Part shown: piece by piece, positions 1 to 12,435 of the stretch | How positions within the stretch are numbered: the first letter of the stretch is position 1 | Layout: each line of letters opens with the position of its first letter | NCBI GenBank assembly: GCA_012931725.1 | Contig: CM022948.1 | Coordinates: 75,226,780-75,290,779 of the forward strand | Direction of reading: 5' to 3' | Length of the DNA: 64,000 bases | Source: Litsea cubeba | Lineage: Eukaryota; Streptophyta; Magnoliopsida; Laurales; Lauraceae | Program-made: the position numbers and the translations under genes | The notes under the pieces: model-generated | What the model was told of the DNA's origin: nothing | The model's input: only the letters and a program-made list of their open reading frames with translations | The model's database searches: none

Positions 1-203
1 CAGTGCTCATGACAGAACAAAGCACGTGGAAGTAGACAAACACTTCATCAAGAAAAGCTCGAAAATGGATTGATCTGTATGCCGTACATTCCAACTACTG
101 AACAAGTTGCAGATGTGTTACAAAGGGGCCTCCTACAAGACAATTCAACAAACTAATTGGCAAGCTGCTATGGAAGATATCTTCAAACCAGCTTGAGGGG
201 GAG
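1..203 (+). pseudogene. copia polyprotein C-terminus (RNase H end)
   Basis: The stretch reads as the last ~60 residues of a Ty1/copia polyprotein, with the family-typical HDRTKHVEVDKHFIK stretch near the start and the usual short tail ending in a TGA. It is followed by a purine-rich polypurine tract at 195-203 (gagggggag) immediately before the LTR. The rest of the element lies left of the window. The reading frame is interrupted several times by single-base length changes in short homopolymers, so this copy cannot encode an intact end as written. It is a plant retrotransposon and not a host gene. Confidence 0.85.
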
Positions 204-460
204 TGTTGTAAAAGGAAGATTTGGTAGTAAGATACCAAATATTAGGAGTTTTATTAGCTGTAAATAGTTACTGTAATTAGAATATTTAGTTACTGTAATT
301 ACTTGGTCAATGCTGTAAATTAGGGAATTAGTCAGGCCAGCTAGCTATTGTAATCAGTTCTGATTATGTGCTGATTTTGTGCTTGTATTCTCTCCTATAA
401 AGAGAACCTATGTAACCTTGTGAGAAATATAGAATTTATTCATTTCAAGTTCACAAAACA
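204..460 (+). mobile_element. copia 3' LTR
   Basis: The repeat starts TGTTGTAAAAGG directly after the polypurine tract and ends near 455-465 (CA dinucleotides at 455, 460 and 465 are all possible ends). It is about 255 bp and contains a TATA-like CTCCTATAAAGAG near 392-404, as expected of an LTR promoter. The 5' LTR and target duplication are outside the window, so the end is approximate. Confidence 0.8.
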
Positions 461-1285
461 AAACAAATGTCGCATATAATGTATTTGATGAAGGTTTTGG
501 TGTGGAGTTACAAAGTTAGAAGTGAATTTCTTAACCAGGGTGCATTTTCACCCGCGGATGTCCACAACAAAGTACATGCTGCTAATATGGGTGACATTTG
601 GCTAGGTAATATCTGGTTGAAAATGTACAGGATGAACTCATCCCACCCATTCACTAATCAGGCTGATTCTGTCAACCGAATAAACTCAATCCACAGTCAA
701 ACAGTTGTGGTTCATTGGCGGCTGAACAGCAAGAATGACCTCAACAGAAGCCAACTCAAAATAATAAGGGTAAACCAAACCCAATTTATGAATATCTTAT
801 TATTTGGATCTTTCATGGATGGTTATGTTCGACTGCGTGTATGCCCTTGCTACCACGCACAGCAACAAAAATTTGAAACCGGATCTCCTGTTTGGATCAA
901 ACAGGAGGTGACATGTAGGAGGGCGAATGTAACAAGGGGTGACACGCAGGGGGACGGATGTATAAGAAATAATTTCTCTTTCATCTGCCCTCTTATGTAT
1001 CGCTACCTGTTTGGTCCAAACGGGGTTTTTCTGTTTGGTTCAAACAGGGAATCCATTTGTCAAAAATTAGAATATTCGCATCACATTTCACACATGCACA
1101 TGCCAGCTATTAATTAATTGCTTGGAAGACAAGTAGAGCAATGAAAGTCTTAGACTTTCCCTCAAAAACCATCCGTGTATAGGATTCAGCTCCTCGTTTT
1201 AATATCATAAAGTCAATTCAAGGGAAGGAAAGGCTGCTGATCACACGCTGGGAGGAAATCATAGACTTGGACCCAGACCAGACCT
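461..1285. other. intergenic, three related palindromes
   Basis: No gene is supported. One reading frame stays open for 216 codons (467-1117), but it has no recognisable domain and runs through palindromes, so I do not call it. Three copies of a GTTTGG-N-CAAAC type palindrome lie at 885-907, 1006-1023 and 1031-1047. Confidence 0.5.
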
Positions 1286-1287
1286 TG

Positions 1288-1295
1288 TATAAATT
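1288..1295 (+). promoter_or_regulatory. TATA-like box
   Basis: GTATAAATTGG lies about 55 bp before the ATG at 1346, a normal plant TATA spacing if transcription starts near 1320. It is the main reason to consider a small gene here. Confidence 0.4.
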
Positions 1296-1345
1296 GGCCC
1301 AAACATCAAATTGAAAATTCAATAGCAGCATCAACCCATTGAGAC

Positions 1346-1602
1346 ATGTCTATCATAAGGAGGCTTTGGCTGCGAGAGGTGGTGGTGAGAACAAGAAGTG
1401 TGCAGCTACAAAGGCCAAGCCCGAGCATCTCAATCGATGTTTCTCGAGCCTTCGTCTGAATACAATTCCAGTTGAAGGGCTGAAGGATATTGATTCAGAA
1501 AAATTGAAAGCTGAGATTAAGAGATGGGCTAAAGCAGTTGTGGCGTATGCCCGTCATCAAGCTAGTGATCATTCAGTCCATGAAATTGATCTGCCATCTT
1601 AA
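1346..1602 (+). CDS. candidate small gene, frame unresolved
   Basis: I do not recognise this gene. An ATG at 1346 opens a 37-codon frame with an arginine-rich N-terminus (MSIIRRLWLRE...). A second, overlapping frame is open to the TAA at 1600-1602 and looks more protein-like: a charged stretch (GLKDIDSEKLKAEIKRWAKA), then VVAYARHQ, and a short acidic end. The second frame has no ATG of its own; its open run begins with a TTG. The two would join with one base change near 1440-1460. The same kind of break is common in neighbouring coding sequence, so the join is plausible but unproven. The TATA-like box upstream supports transcription. It could equally be a chance open frame or the last exon of a gene whose earlier exons I cannot see. 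Confidence 0.35.
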
Positions 1603-2587
1603 GTTCCATGAAATCAGAAAGGTGACTGTTGATAATTGATTTCATGAATTAGCGCTGGAGGAGTACGCAAGGCAGGCGCAAGCGCAGGCGCAGCGCCTTG
1701 CCTTGCCTTTGAGAATTATGGCACCTACAAGGAGCTAGAAAGGACTAGATCAACCTTCCCAAGATGCCAAAGATCCAACTAATATGTACACATCAGCTCA
1801 AAATTCTTTCCATTCTTTCAAATTGTACAATCCACAATTCTTACATTTAAATACATTCATTGATTTGGTTGTATATATTTTTTGCATTTATCAAGGTTTC
1901 TCCTCAAGTTTATTGTGATGTGTGCTATGTTTTAATTAATTTATGGTGGTGGGTGTGGCAATCTCCGCTGCGGCAGGACCATGTGGCTGATGATTGGGAA
2001 TCAGGACTTGTGGGTCCACATGGAATGAGCCTGTTGTCACCAGTTCCTATGCTGGTGGGTCTTATCTGTAGATTCATCATTACTAGTTGAATAGGCCACA
2101 CAGCTCATGGATTTGGTGTGGTTGTGGTTGTTACTGTTGTGCGTTGGAGCAACCCAACCATGCTTGTTAGTGAGAGGAAGAACACAGACAATAGGGACTA
2201 TCATTTCAAATTCCACATAAAAGCAGGAGAGACCGTCTGACAAAAATAAAATAAAATAAAATAAACCCTTCCCTTACCCCAAAAAGATGCTTTGGATATG
2301 GCCCCAGGACATCTCAATCACTAGTATCACCCACAAATACAGCACTGAACAATCGCACAAGGCTAATCGAAAAATCCTCATCAATAATACCAGCTCCCAC
2401 CTTTGATTGGAAAGGGAGAGCAATATGAAAAGAGAACTAGATAGCAACTTTGTATGAGGCACAGACCAAATTTCCAGAAAAATGAGTTGAACCTTTCCAA
2501 CATGGTATTCTTTGGATGAGCTGCAACCCAAGTATACAATCCAAGCTGAGAGCACAAAAATCAGAATACTGCCCTGCAGTATGTTAT
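1603..2587. other. intergenic spacer with GC-rich hairpin
   Basis: No gene is seen. A GC-rich imperfect hairpin lies at 1667-1707, with GCAAGGCAGGCGC facing GCGCCTTGCCTTGC. The right half is the 3' flank of the minus-strand anoctamin gene. Confidence 0.5.
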
Positions 2588-5500
2588 TCAGTTGGTCTTT
2601 CTTTCTTGACTGTAAATGCTTCTCAATTGCTTGGAGCACATGACCTGTGCTTGTGCTGCATTCTTCACACGTGTGGCTTCACCCAAGCAGGTTCCTAAGG
2701 ATAAAAACAGTCCACTTTGTGTTAAGTTTCCATTTGGATTCATGGAGTGTCAAACTCCAGAAAAGCATGTAATGGATAAATGAATTGTTTAAGCATATTA
2801 AAAAAAACTAATTAAGAAACAGGATACCACAAGGACAAAAGAAGAAGAATCACCTCGGGCACAAAGCGAGAAAAACAAATTTTAACAAGAGAAGAACATG
2901 TTCTATGATGAGAATTGCCGCTAGCCCAGGCTCTATTTTCCACTTTCCCTCTTGATCGTATAAGCATACCAGAAGCACGCAGTTGGTACAAATTGACATT
3001 ACTATCAGAAACTGAAAGGCCAGAATCTTTATCAGCAAGTGGTCAGGACAATAGGAAATAAAGGAGATGCACAAACAAGTCACTACTCGGTTTAGGTTTG
3101 AGGGGGAATTGCCCATCATCCAAATCAACACCAAAAGTTTTTGCTATACCAGATTAGTTGAAGACCCACTTCCATTTTATCTCAGAACTTTTTACCCAAA
3201 GATCAGCCCAAAACTTTAGACTACAATATTTTCTGCCTCAAAAATAAACCAGCTGTACACATTTTAGGGGACAAAAACAGTACACATTCAAGTCAATTAG
3301 GCCTTAATAAGTACTGCATTTCTACATGATATCTTTTCCCTTCCAAGTTAAATACTGCATTTCTACTTGATGTCTTTACCCTAAATTCATAAAGACCACT
3401 ACCTCCAGAAAGCCATTAAGACTTCTTCAAATTGGACACGCCCATTTGAGGAAGTTCATCCACAATAACTAATACTTAATGGGTACTTCAAACTTAAATG
3501 AATGATGCAAACCTGAAATATGTTCAGCCAGGCTCCAATTGTTGCATCAGCACGAGGAACAGGCCTCTGCAGCATAACAAGCAGCTTCAGTGCATCTGCT
3601 CTTATCTCTGTGATTATTCTGCACATGGATAAGAAAATATGCCATTGTGTATGCCAATCCAACTAGTAATCTATACAAACCGTCAGGAAAGAATATGACA
3701 ATGTGCACTACAAACGTACCAAAGCAGCAAAAGCAAACGCAAGAGGAAATGCACATGCAAACATCATAATCATTCCAAACTGCAGAGCCAACTCCAGAAA
3801 GTCTGCAGGATATTTCAGTTTGAATTCAGACCCAACGAAGTGAAGTTTGTTTGGAAAACCTTTTACTATCTAAATTATCTGAAAATATTACCATCAAATA
3901 AACCATCTTCGAGTTCCTGGCCATTACTAGCACTGTAGGTAGGTTTCAGATACTCTTTCTCTACTCTATAGGCCAGCTGAATTTTCTTGCCTGCTGATGA
4001 GCCATCCTCACGCTTTTCTTGCTTTGTTTTATAAAACACATTTGACATCCATTAGCTCTTGTATACCATCATATTCCGGAGTAAGTAATGAGAAGACAAC
4101 AAAAAAGAAAGGGCCATTGATTAGTCCCTAAAAAAGTGTACATGTGAGGGCCCTATCACTATAAGAGATGCCCAAAAATGTGGCACCAACTGGGACGCAC
4201 TAGGGAATGACCCATCTCACTAATAATCCTCTCACATGAACAGATCAAAAGGTGGACCCACCTGTAGCATTGCTGGAGGAAAAGGCTATTTATAAAATAT
4301 AATTGAACATGACATAACATCCTGTAAGTGTAACACAATTGAAGAACACAGTACAACTGGAAAATTGAAGATCTAGAAAACTCACCGAACAGTTCTGAAT
4401 TTCTTGTAGCTGTATTTGAGGTAAGGAATTGAGTTCTCAAGTAGATTCTCCAACACCTGGGAAAGCAAATTCCATTCACAAGTTCAACAAGAATAACAAG
4501 ACTACATGAGCAGGGAAAAAGAGTAACTTCTTACCTGAGATACAATCAGACGCTGGATTAGGATTTGTCGGAGGGTCATAAAGTTTACGGTATAAATTGC
4601 ATGATAAAACAAGCCAATATATGACTGCATAAAATAAAGACCAAAAACCTGCACATATATGAAGCTTTTTTTATCAAGATTGATTCAACAAATAAAAGGA
4701 GGGGGAAAAGGACAAAATGACATTCTCTCTTAAAACTAAACACTAACCTTGTATACCAAGCTATTAGCACTGGATTCTGAGCTTTTATTATTTTCATATC
4801 TGACAAGCTTAACTGAAATCTTGCCACCAATTCTAGTATAGTATTGAATAACCAAAAGATACAAGGCTGTCAACCCGTACCTGAAACAAGTAATACACAA
4901 AAATCCTTTTTTTAATATCTATATACACAAAATTAAGACCTATATGCTTTCGTTAGTACAGTAACTTGAGGTTTCACAACCGAAACTTAAGGCTGCAATT
5001 TAAACACTCTGCTATAAAAAATACAAACATCCCCACAATCCCAAAACCACATGCATTTGCTTGCAATATAGAGAGGTGAATATGCAAAGTTTTAGTAGAC
5101 AAAATAGGATGACTGACTTTACCAGTGACAATCTGGAAAGGTGGTTAAACACTTAACATCTAATTCTTAGACTGCACTCTATGTTGGCAGCCTTAATTTG
5201 ACTTTTCTTTATTAAGATTAATAGACTTTTCTTTATGACTATTTAATAGTCAATGAAGGTTAAGCATTTATAAGCAATAAAGACTATGCTCATGTTTGAA
5301 AATTCATTTCTTCTGGCACAATTGATACTTGAAAAACACTCCGAATCAATATCGAAATGGTGTCTAGACACTAGGTCGAAATGGAACTGCATGAGCAAAG
5401 ATAGCGCAACAAAATGATGCAGACTGCAGTACATGGATCTCATGGGACACACTTTTGCACATCAAAGACAAGAAGGGGGTTTAGGATTCTCTCAAGTTTC

Positions 5501-8500
5501 ATGATATTCAAAAAACCTCAACTATTAGTTAAACTATTGAGTTTATATCACTTAAGTCTAAGATAGGACTTCTTTTCAAGTTTAAATGGTCGGGGTTTAG
5601 GTATTTGGATGTTGAAGGCTATGATTAGAGATTTGGTGAATTTGTTTGAAGAAAAATGTTAAACCTTTATAGGGAGGCACGGCCATATCAGTATTGAATT
5701 GAAAATTTGGAATTCGTTCCCCAAAAAAAAAAAAAAAACCTCAAGGTTCTGCTCCTCTGTGGTAGTATGGTATGCTGTCTGTCTCTCTTTCTATATTATC
5801 TTCTTTTTCTCTTCAAAGTGTTTTCTTCTCCCTACCCGCTCTTCTTCTCTCCTGATTTTAACGGTTTAAATATTAGTCATCTAATGATTAGTTGGTATAT
5901 TCTAGTTTGACTACTGAGAAACTGATTGTAAATTGGGAAGTTAATCAAGATGAGAAAATAGTTAAGATCAAGGATCAGAATCTTATTGGCAGCTTGGTTG
6001 CAAAACCATCAGAAATTAGAAGGACTCACAACTCATACATAATCCATCATATGTTCAAAATCCATGGGCACTTGCCTTCCATTGCAATGGCCAAATAAAC
6101 TTCAGTCCCCACAATACAATCAATATAAAATATTCAAATGACCGTCATACTATTGCAAAATTTCAGTTATACTTAATTCAAATGAGATATAGATATTACC
6201 TTGTAATATCAGACTCCTGAACCTCGTAAAGGTGTGCATAAGCCAACTCTAATGGCAGTTGGAGAAAAATAATTCCTAACACAACAATGGCATCATTCCT
6301 AAACCTCAGTAGTTGTCCAAACCACTCATCTTTTTGGAATGCATTGTGCCTTTCCTTTGGTTTATCGCTTTCAACTTTCTTTTGTATTTCAGCATCTACA
6401 GCTTTGTATCCTGTTTCCGATTCTGCCATTTGATTTATTTGCCACCTGTGTAAGATCAAAAATGAAAAAAAAAACATTAAAAATGAAAAAAAAATACATG
6501 GAGTTTCATAACTGAAAAAAAAAATGCTACTGAAATGTACCTTTGGTAAGTTTATGTCAAGCAAAATAGAAGGTTTTTTTTTTCCCCCAAATCAAATGGT
6601 ATTGCTCGTAAAGTTATTGTCAACAACAAAACAGAAAAGACACGGAATGTAGGGTAAAAAATGTTCAAAAGAAGACGGCAGGGACGACCTTTACCAATCA
6701 GTAAAGGATCCCATTAGGGACTGGATCTTAATAACCTAGTGATTCCTCTGGTGGATGTATCATGGGATAGGCTATATCTAAATTTCTCTCCTATTTAATG
6801 TACCTATCAATCCAAATGCATTCTTGCAAATGGAAAATTACGGCCCCTGATTCACATTTAGTGATAAAAATAAAATCAGGTGGTTAATAGCATACACTGA
6901 GGAGATTCTAATCATTCGCTGAGGAGATTCAATGGTGATCTAAAAAATAAGAATGAAAAAAAGAAAGAAAGGGCCCATTACGAGAACCAAAGTGGGCTCC
7001 ACATATACAGTCTATAAGGACAAGTAAATGGTTCAGCATAACATTGTATACTTGGTCCCTCGATAGGCAATGCTACAGAATGAATGGATTTCACATTTCC
7101 ATAATTTACAGTTATTTTCACATTAGTTCTGGAGAAAATCAATTTATATAAAAACGACAGGTCCATGATGAAAAGATTCAGATAGTATTTCACCTCGTAA
7201 GGAGAGCAGAATTCTTACGCTTCCAGAATTGGAGGAACAGCACAGCCCATAATATAGTGATTGTGAAGAATATGGGGAGCACTAATAACTGCCATGGTCT
7301 GAAAGAAAATATATCAATCAACTATGAAGCTTATAAATTCTCTCTCATTGTACTATGGATTCAACTATTCAAGTAATAACCAATAGGCATGTTAAACTGG
7401 TGAAACAGCATACCCAAAATCAATTAGCTGCAATGTAATTCCAAAAGCAGCTGGGAAATGCAACCACCTAGTGTACATTCCAAGGAAAGCAAAATACGTA
7501 GCTATCTGCAACATATAAGCATATGAGGAATGTTCTGCAAAGCATATACACAAAAACCTTGAAAAAACATAAATAGGGAAAAAAATTTAAATAAAAGGGT
7601 TTCTTATTTGCAGAAATAAAATGTGTAGTAATCTGCAAAACGTAAGCATATGATGAAGGTTTGGCAAAGCATAATGCACAAAAACCTTGACAACTCTCTT
7701 TTGATGAAGAGAGGAAAAAAAAACATAAAGAGAAACAATGAATTATAAATGAAAGGATTTTCACATCGCACAGTTCGTTTCAAAATCTGAAACAAATAAT
7801 AAAGATTTAAATTTGTTGGGAATATTAAAAAAAAAAAGCAGGACATAAGGTTATGTTTTTTAGCAGGTCATAAGTTGATTGTATTCATTATGGAATTCTA
7901 ACTCAACTGAACATTTCTACCAAAAACAAAAACTCTCATTTGAACATAGTTTTACCAAAAAATAAGCTTATTTGAACATAGAAATTTAGGGATACAGATA
8001 AAATCAGTATAAATGTGAACATGCTAGAACGGAAGTTGGTTTTGTGTAACACACTAGCACAGAAGTCGGCTGTGGGATAGTGATACTAATGGATACCCGC
8101 TGGCACCAGAATTATTGTCCATGCACGTTCAAGAAAAATAATACTTTTTGTTCAACTAGCAATGGTATATGTGGGATCACCCTACAAAAACTGAAACCAT
8201 TTATACCATGAGGCCCTATGTGATGAATGATATCATGGCTTGCAAATGGAGAATTATGGGGTCCACATTTAAAGGCAATAAGATGGTAAGAATGATCTGC
8301 TGGGGAAAGTTGGGATATCTCCCATCCAAGGTAGGCACACTACACAAACTGTTTAAATCGTCAAATGGTTGTCCTCTTATGTACAATTGTTAGAAGTTAG
8401 AACCAAACAATGGTAGAAGTGAAGAATGCATATTTCCTAGGAAATTAATACCTACTTTGGCTTCTTGCCATTTGAGGGCAAATACAATGTTCTCTTGATT

Positions 8501-11500
8501 TTAATCTTCTTCTGTATTTTCTACTAGTAGAAAACTCACATTAATAAAAATATTTTCTTCTCCAATAGTGGCCAGTAGCTATAAGGAGTTTAACGTGAGC
8601 CATCTCATTATACAACCCACTTTTCAGAAAGTGGAAATATTTTCTAGTCATATACTGTGAAGAATACTAGCACAGATTGCATATCAAGTACAGGATATGA
8701 TTAAAATGGAAGAATGCACCCAGCTGCGACAGTTAAGAGTACCACCTCTCATAAACATCAATCTCATCACCACCACCTTATGCCAAATCCTGATAATGTG
8801 GGGTAGTTTTTATGGCCAGCTGCCTGCTGATGCCAAACATTACCATACAAACCTCTATGCGACGTTATGAAGTTACTGGATTGCATATCAATGAGAAAGG
8901 AAAAAAGTAAATGTAAGATAATAGGTAAGATAGTACGGTAAAAAAAAAAAAACCAAACCATTTCCATGCTCAAACCTTTGTCCCAAAGTATGAATAAATT
9001 TCATCGATCGGTTGCCATGTGAAGTCCCTCCAGTTAAGAGCCCAATTTCTCAAGAGCTGCTTCCTCTTGTTTCATCTATAAATCAACACTTCTCACATCA
9101 TAGATCCTGCTAATATCACAGAGAAACTGAAAAAGACATGTATAAGCATAGCAGCATACCATGCAAGGAAATACTTGTTTAACAATGCCTTCAGATTCCA
9201 TCCGATTAAGCAAAGACTCCCCCCGCTCCCCACTGGAACTGTTTGCCATCAAAACTTAGTGTCCTAGTCGAATCAGTTCTCTGAACCTGGAAATTCCAAT
9301 TCATTATGTTTGGCTTAAAAAATGGTCTTCTTCAAGAATATGCAGAATGTTTCAAATGAAGGCGCACACACGGATACATACATACATGCATACATATGTG
9401 GTTAGAGAGACAGAGAGACTCAGGAGTTAGATATGGTTTCTTATTAACTGAACAGGTTCAGAATTGTAAAAAGGAAAAATAATGCAAAATGCTTAAGAGA
9501 AGAGGTGCCGTTAACTTAATGCAACATAAAACATGACAACAGGGTTTCAACTCAATGCAGCACAAAATCTCTACTTGCTTTACTGCCTAGTATTATACCA
9601 AAATACAGAAGAAGAAAAAAATGATCAGAGAATAACCCACAATGCCATAAATCAAGTGATGGAAACAACGGAAGCGCTCGCACCAACTGAATAAGGAACC
9701 ATCAGGCTGTCTCACAAATGCGTCAAGTTGATCCCACTCAAACAGTATATCAATACCTGAAACCAAATCCAACAATAAAGCATTTGTATGCTGCCTGCAT
9801 ATGGAGGAGCAGTTTACTGTTCTGGAAGTACATAATTCCTTCAACCATGTTGAACCATTCAAACTTACAAAAATATGGATCTGTATTGGAGAGAAAAAAA
9901 AAAACAGTGGAAATGACTGGATGATTACCAACATGAGTCAGCTTCTTTATCTGCAACTCGGTCGCAGCCCTACCAAGAGTCTCCATGGTAGCTGCCAACT
10001 GAAGGAAATAAACAAATGAAAAAAAGATATGATATCCAATATAGCAATGCACTAAATGAGCTATAAGCTTAAAATAAAGCAATAGCAAAAGCTCCTTTCT
10101 CCATAAGATCCCCTAATGTAACTAGCCAATAAGGAAATGGTATATTGCATGTCTTAAAACAGCAACAGTGCATTAATAAAAAGAATTTCCACATCTACAA
10201 TGCTCAAAGTATGATATAATAACTCCATAAAATTGCAAATTGTTGGCATAAATTTCCAAAAACGGCAGACCAAAATAAATTCAAAAATAGGGAAATTTTA
10301 CTTCAGAAAATTATTAAGAAGCTAAGGCGTTTTAATAACAAACACTATCTTGAAGACAGATTTGCTCCTACATGGATGAACTCCAGATGCATTGGATTAA
10401 ACTTGTCTGTCCCCACAATACAATGGCCCTCCTTGTCACGTTGAACAATTCAAATTAGGTGCACACTGAACCCAAACCCGCTGGTACGTTGGCAGCCTTT
10501 ATGGTTTGCCCAAAGTAGCAGAAGATAGAGAAGAAAAATTGGAGAAGTAGGGACCATCCTAAAAATAATAATAAAGAGAGGGCAAGGCTTTTAAAGAAGT
10601 TAGGAAGCTTCTTGATGATGCCAGATGGTCACTTCCATGTGGCACAAGCTAGTTTTCTCCCGAGCAGCAACTAATGATGTATCAGCAAAAATGGTACATT
10701 GGCTGGACCATACATGCAATGGATTGGCAAAAGTGGACACCACTCTTGCAACTAACAACAAAAGGAAAGTGAAATTTTCCAAATAGGCTTGAAGGGAAAC
10801 CCAACACTCTTAGCTCAAGTGTGATGAGTCATCAATGTCATTAGATACTACTTTATTGGCAGAGGAGTTGAGTGTTTCTAAATGCATCCTTGTGTGGAAG
10901 GAATTAAATAATATCTGTTTGACAGCATTATTCATAATTGGGAAGCTTGCCGACCAGATGGTCCGGTGAGGAAGGTAGTTTCTTGGTGTCCTCCACCTGT
11001 TGGTTTTTTGTAGTTCAACATCAACGAAGCAACTAGAGGGAAACCTAGACCGGCAAGTATTGATGGTGTTAGGTCCCTGGTACAACCCTTGTGTGCACCC
11101 GTGGTGGAGTGATGCTCGAATACCTTCCAAACACAACCAATAGACCATAAAAGTTAAAACCATTTTTGTGCCGTTTCCCATCACCAATTGGTTTTGGGAT
11201 AAGTGGTAGCTCAATGGGGTCTAAGATCCTACAAGTGGGGTCCTTCACAATGGAAAAGGAAAATCCTTGTACATTTTTCCAAGCATGTGAGTGTAAAAGA
11301 ATCTAATGAGACGGAACACAGAAGTGCTTGCTATTTTGGAAGCTTTGAGGATTTTCTCGTCTATAGTCGTGTGCATGCATGCAGGGGAGGGGTTTGACTC
11401 TTCTAATGTTATCCAGTGGGTGCCTATGTGGGATCTAGGTCCTTGGAGATTTCCCTTTTTTCACTTTAACAATATTAAGACTTTCTCTTCCTCTCTTTAG

Positions 11501-12435
11501 GTGGCTTTCTTTTTTTATCATGTGAGTTGAGGGAGCAAATGGTATGGCTGACTCTATGGATAATCTAGAGCTTGATATAATTGTTTCTTTGGTTGCTCCT
11601 ATATTGTAATGTGGGTTGTGTATTGGTCTAGGCCTTTATACCAATGCCCCCTATGCATTGTCTTCTTGTTCTCTAGTTGTAGCCACCTCTTTCTTTCATA
11701 ATATTTGCTCTTTACGATTGGAAGGAAAAAAGATACTGGTAGAGGAAATAACTCAGAGACAGGGACAGGAGCATACCAAATGCGTTAAAAGTTGAAAAAT
11801 ATCAATGAATCTCTTGTATATTAAGGACCTATAAATCAGAAAGTCCGAGATAAAAACAAGCATATGAATCAGTTCCACCAGTATCCTCAATCAATACCAA
11901 ATGACTTCTTGTATAATTCTACCAACTCCCTAATCTCAAAGTTCCCAAATGCACAAACATCATAGAAAAGGAAAAGCACATGCCAAATGAAATGAAGAAC
12001 TAAAAATTTTCTATGTATCCCCCCACCAAAAAAAAAAAAAAAACAGAACAGTTACAAAAAAAGAAGAAATGACATCCGATTTTATTCAAGTCCCTTGATC
12101 TAAACATGATAAAGCATGAAAGAAAATCCTTAATATAAACAAAAACGACACAGGCCATCTTCGTCAACCAAAAAGAAAAACAGAGGAATCATTATAATGA
12201 AAGAGGAATCATAAAAGACTAACCTTTGGGATACCAAAAAAAGACTAACCTTTATAAACTCGTCTGAAAGGCCATTTACTCTTTCAACTGTCAATCCTGC
12301 CTTCCTAAACTCTGAAACCAAAAGCTCTACACAATCACATCCTTTATATCCCTCATTCAAACTACTCTTTGGAACCACCACACCAATCTCAAAACTAGTT
12401 TCCTCTCCAGCCTCATTCATCTCCTCCATCAACAA
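2588..12435 (-). CDS. anoctamin-like (TMEM16) membrane protein
   Basis: Sixteen exons on the minus strand match the plant anoctamin-like family (Arabidopsis At1g73020 type, ~660 aa). Exons: 12250-12435, 9929-9998, 9641-9756, 9160-9280, 8976-9075, 7414-7505, 7194-7298, 6200-6445, 4748-4880, 4535-4648, 4386-4456, 3892-4021, 3720-3802, 3513-3618, 2854-3011, 2588-2694; nearly all have GT-AG borders. Recognisable blocks include FEIGVVVPK (exon 1), RQPDGSLFSWCERFRCFHHL (exon 3), membrane exons 6-10, and LYDQEGKWKIEPGLAAILI (exon 15). The total is 1938 nt, ~646 codons. TMEM16 proteins are calcium-linked ion channels or lipid scramblases; the plant role is poorly known. Exons 4, 5, 12, 14, 15 and 16 carry about seven one- or two-base length changes that break the frame, so the copy is either a young pseudogene or mis-sequenced. 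The start could also be the fourth-codon-region ATGs; the first is chosen. Confidence 0.9.
2695..2853 (-). other. anoctamin intron 15
   Basis: Short intron with GT-AG borders (gtgatt...ccttag). Nothing else is seen in it. Confidence 0.8.
4881..6199 (-). other. anoctamin intron 8
   Basis: A 1.3-kb AT-rich intron. It contains poly-A/T runs and no recognisable gene or element. Confidence 0.7.
7506..8975 (-). other. anoctamin intron 5
   Basis: A 1.5-kb intron. A local repeat is visible: two copies of a ~50-bp motif built around 'aaaaccttgaaaa / gcatatgatgaa' near 7500-7565 and 7620-7690. No coding sequence was recognised. Confidence 0.6.
9999..12249 (-). other. anoctamin intron 1
   Basis: A 2.25-kb first intron between exons 1 and 2. 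It contains a degenerate LINE RNase H fragment on the opposite strand (listed separately); the rest has no recognisable content. Confidence 0.75.
10950..11720 (+). pseudogene. degenerate LINE RNase H fragment
   Basis: Read across frames, the plus strand gives the order of motifs of the C-terminal RNase H domain of plant non-LTR elements: CPPPVGFL then FNINEATRGKPRPASIDG (equivalent to the usual FN(V/I)DGA-RGNPGPAG block), then SNETE...AILEALRIF, DSSNVIQWV, and GANGMADSMDN near the end. Stops and shifts break it, so it is a fossil. It sits inside intron 1 of the anoctamin gene in antisense orientation. Confidence 0.65.

Noticed and set aside
467..1117. 216-codon open frame starting just after the copia LTR
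   Set aside because: No domain, no membrane or signal features, passes through palindromes; likely chance.
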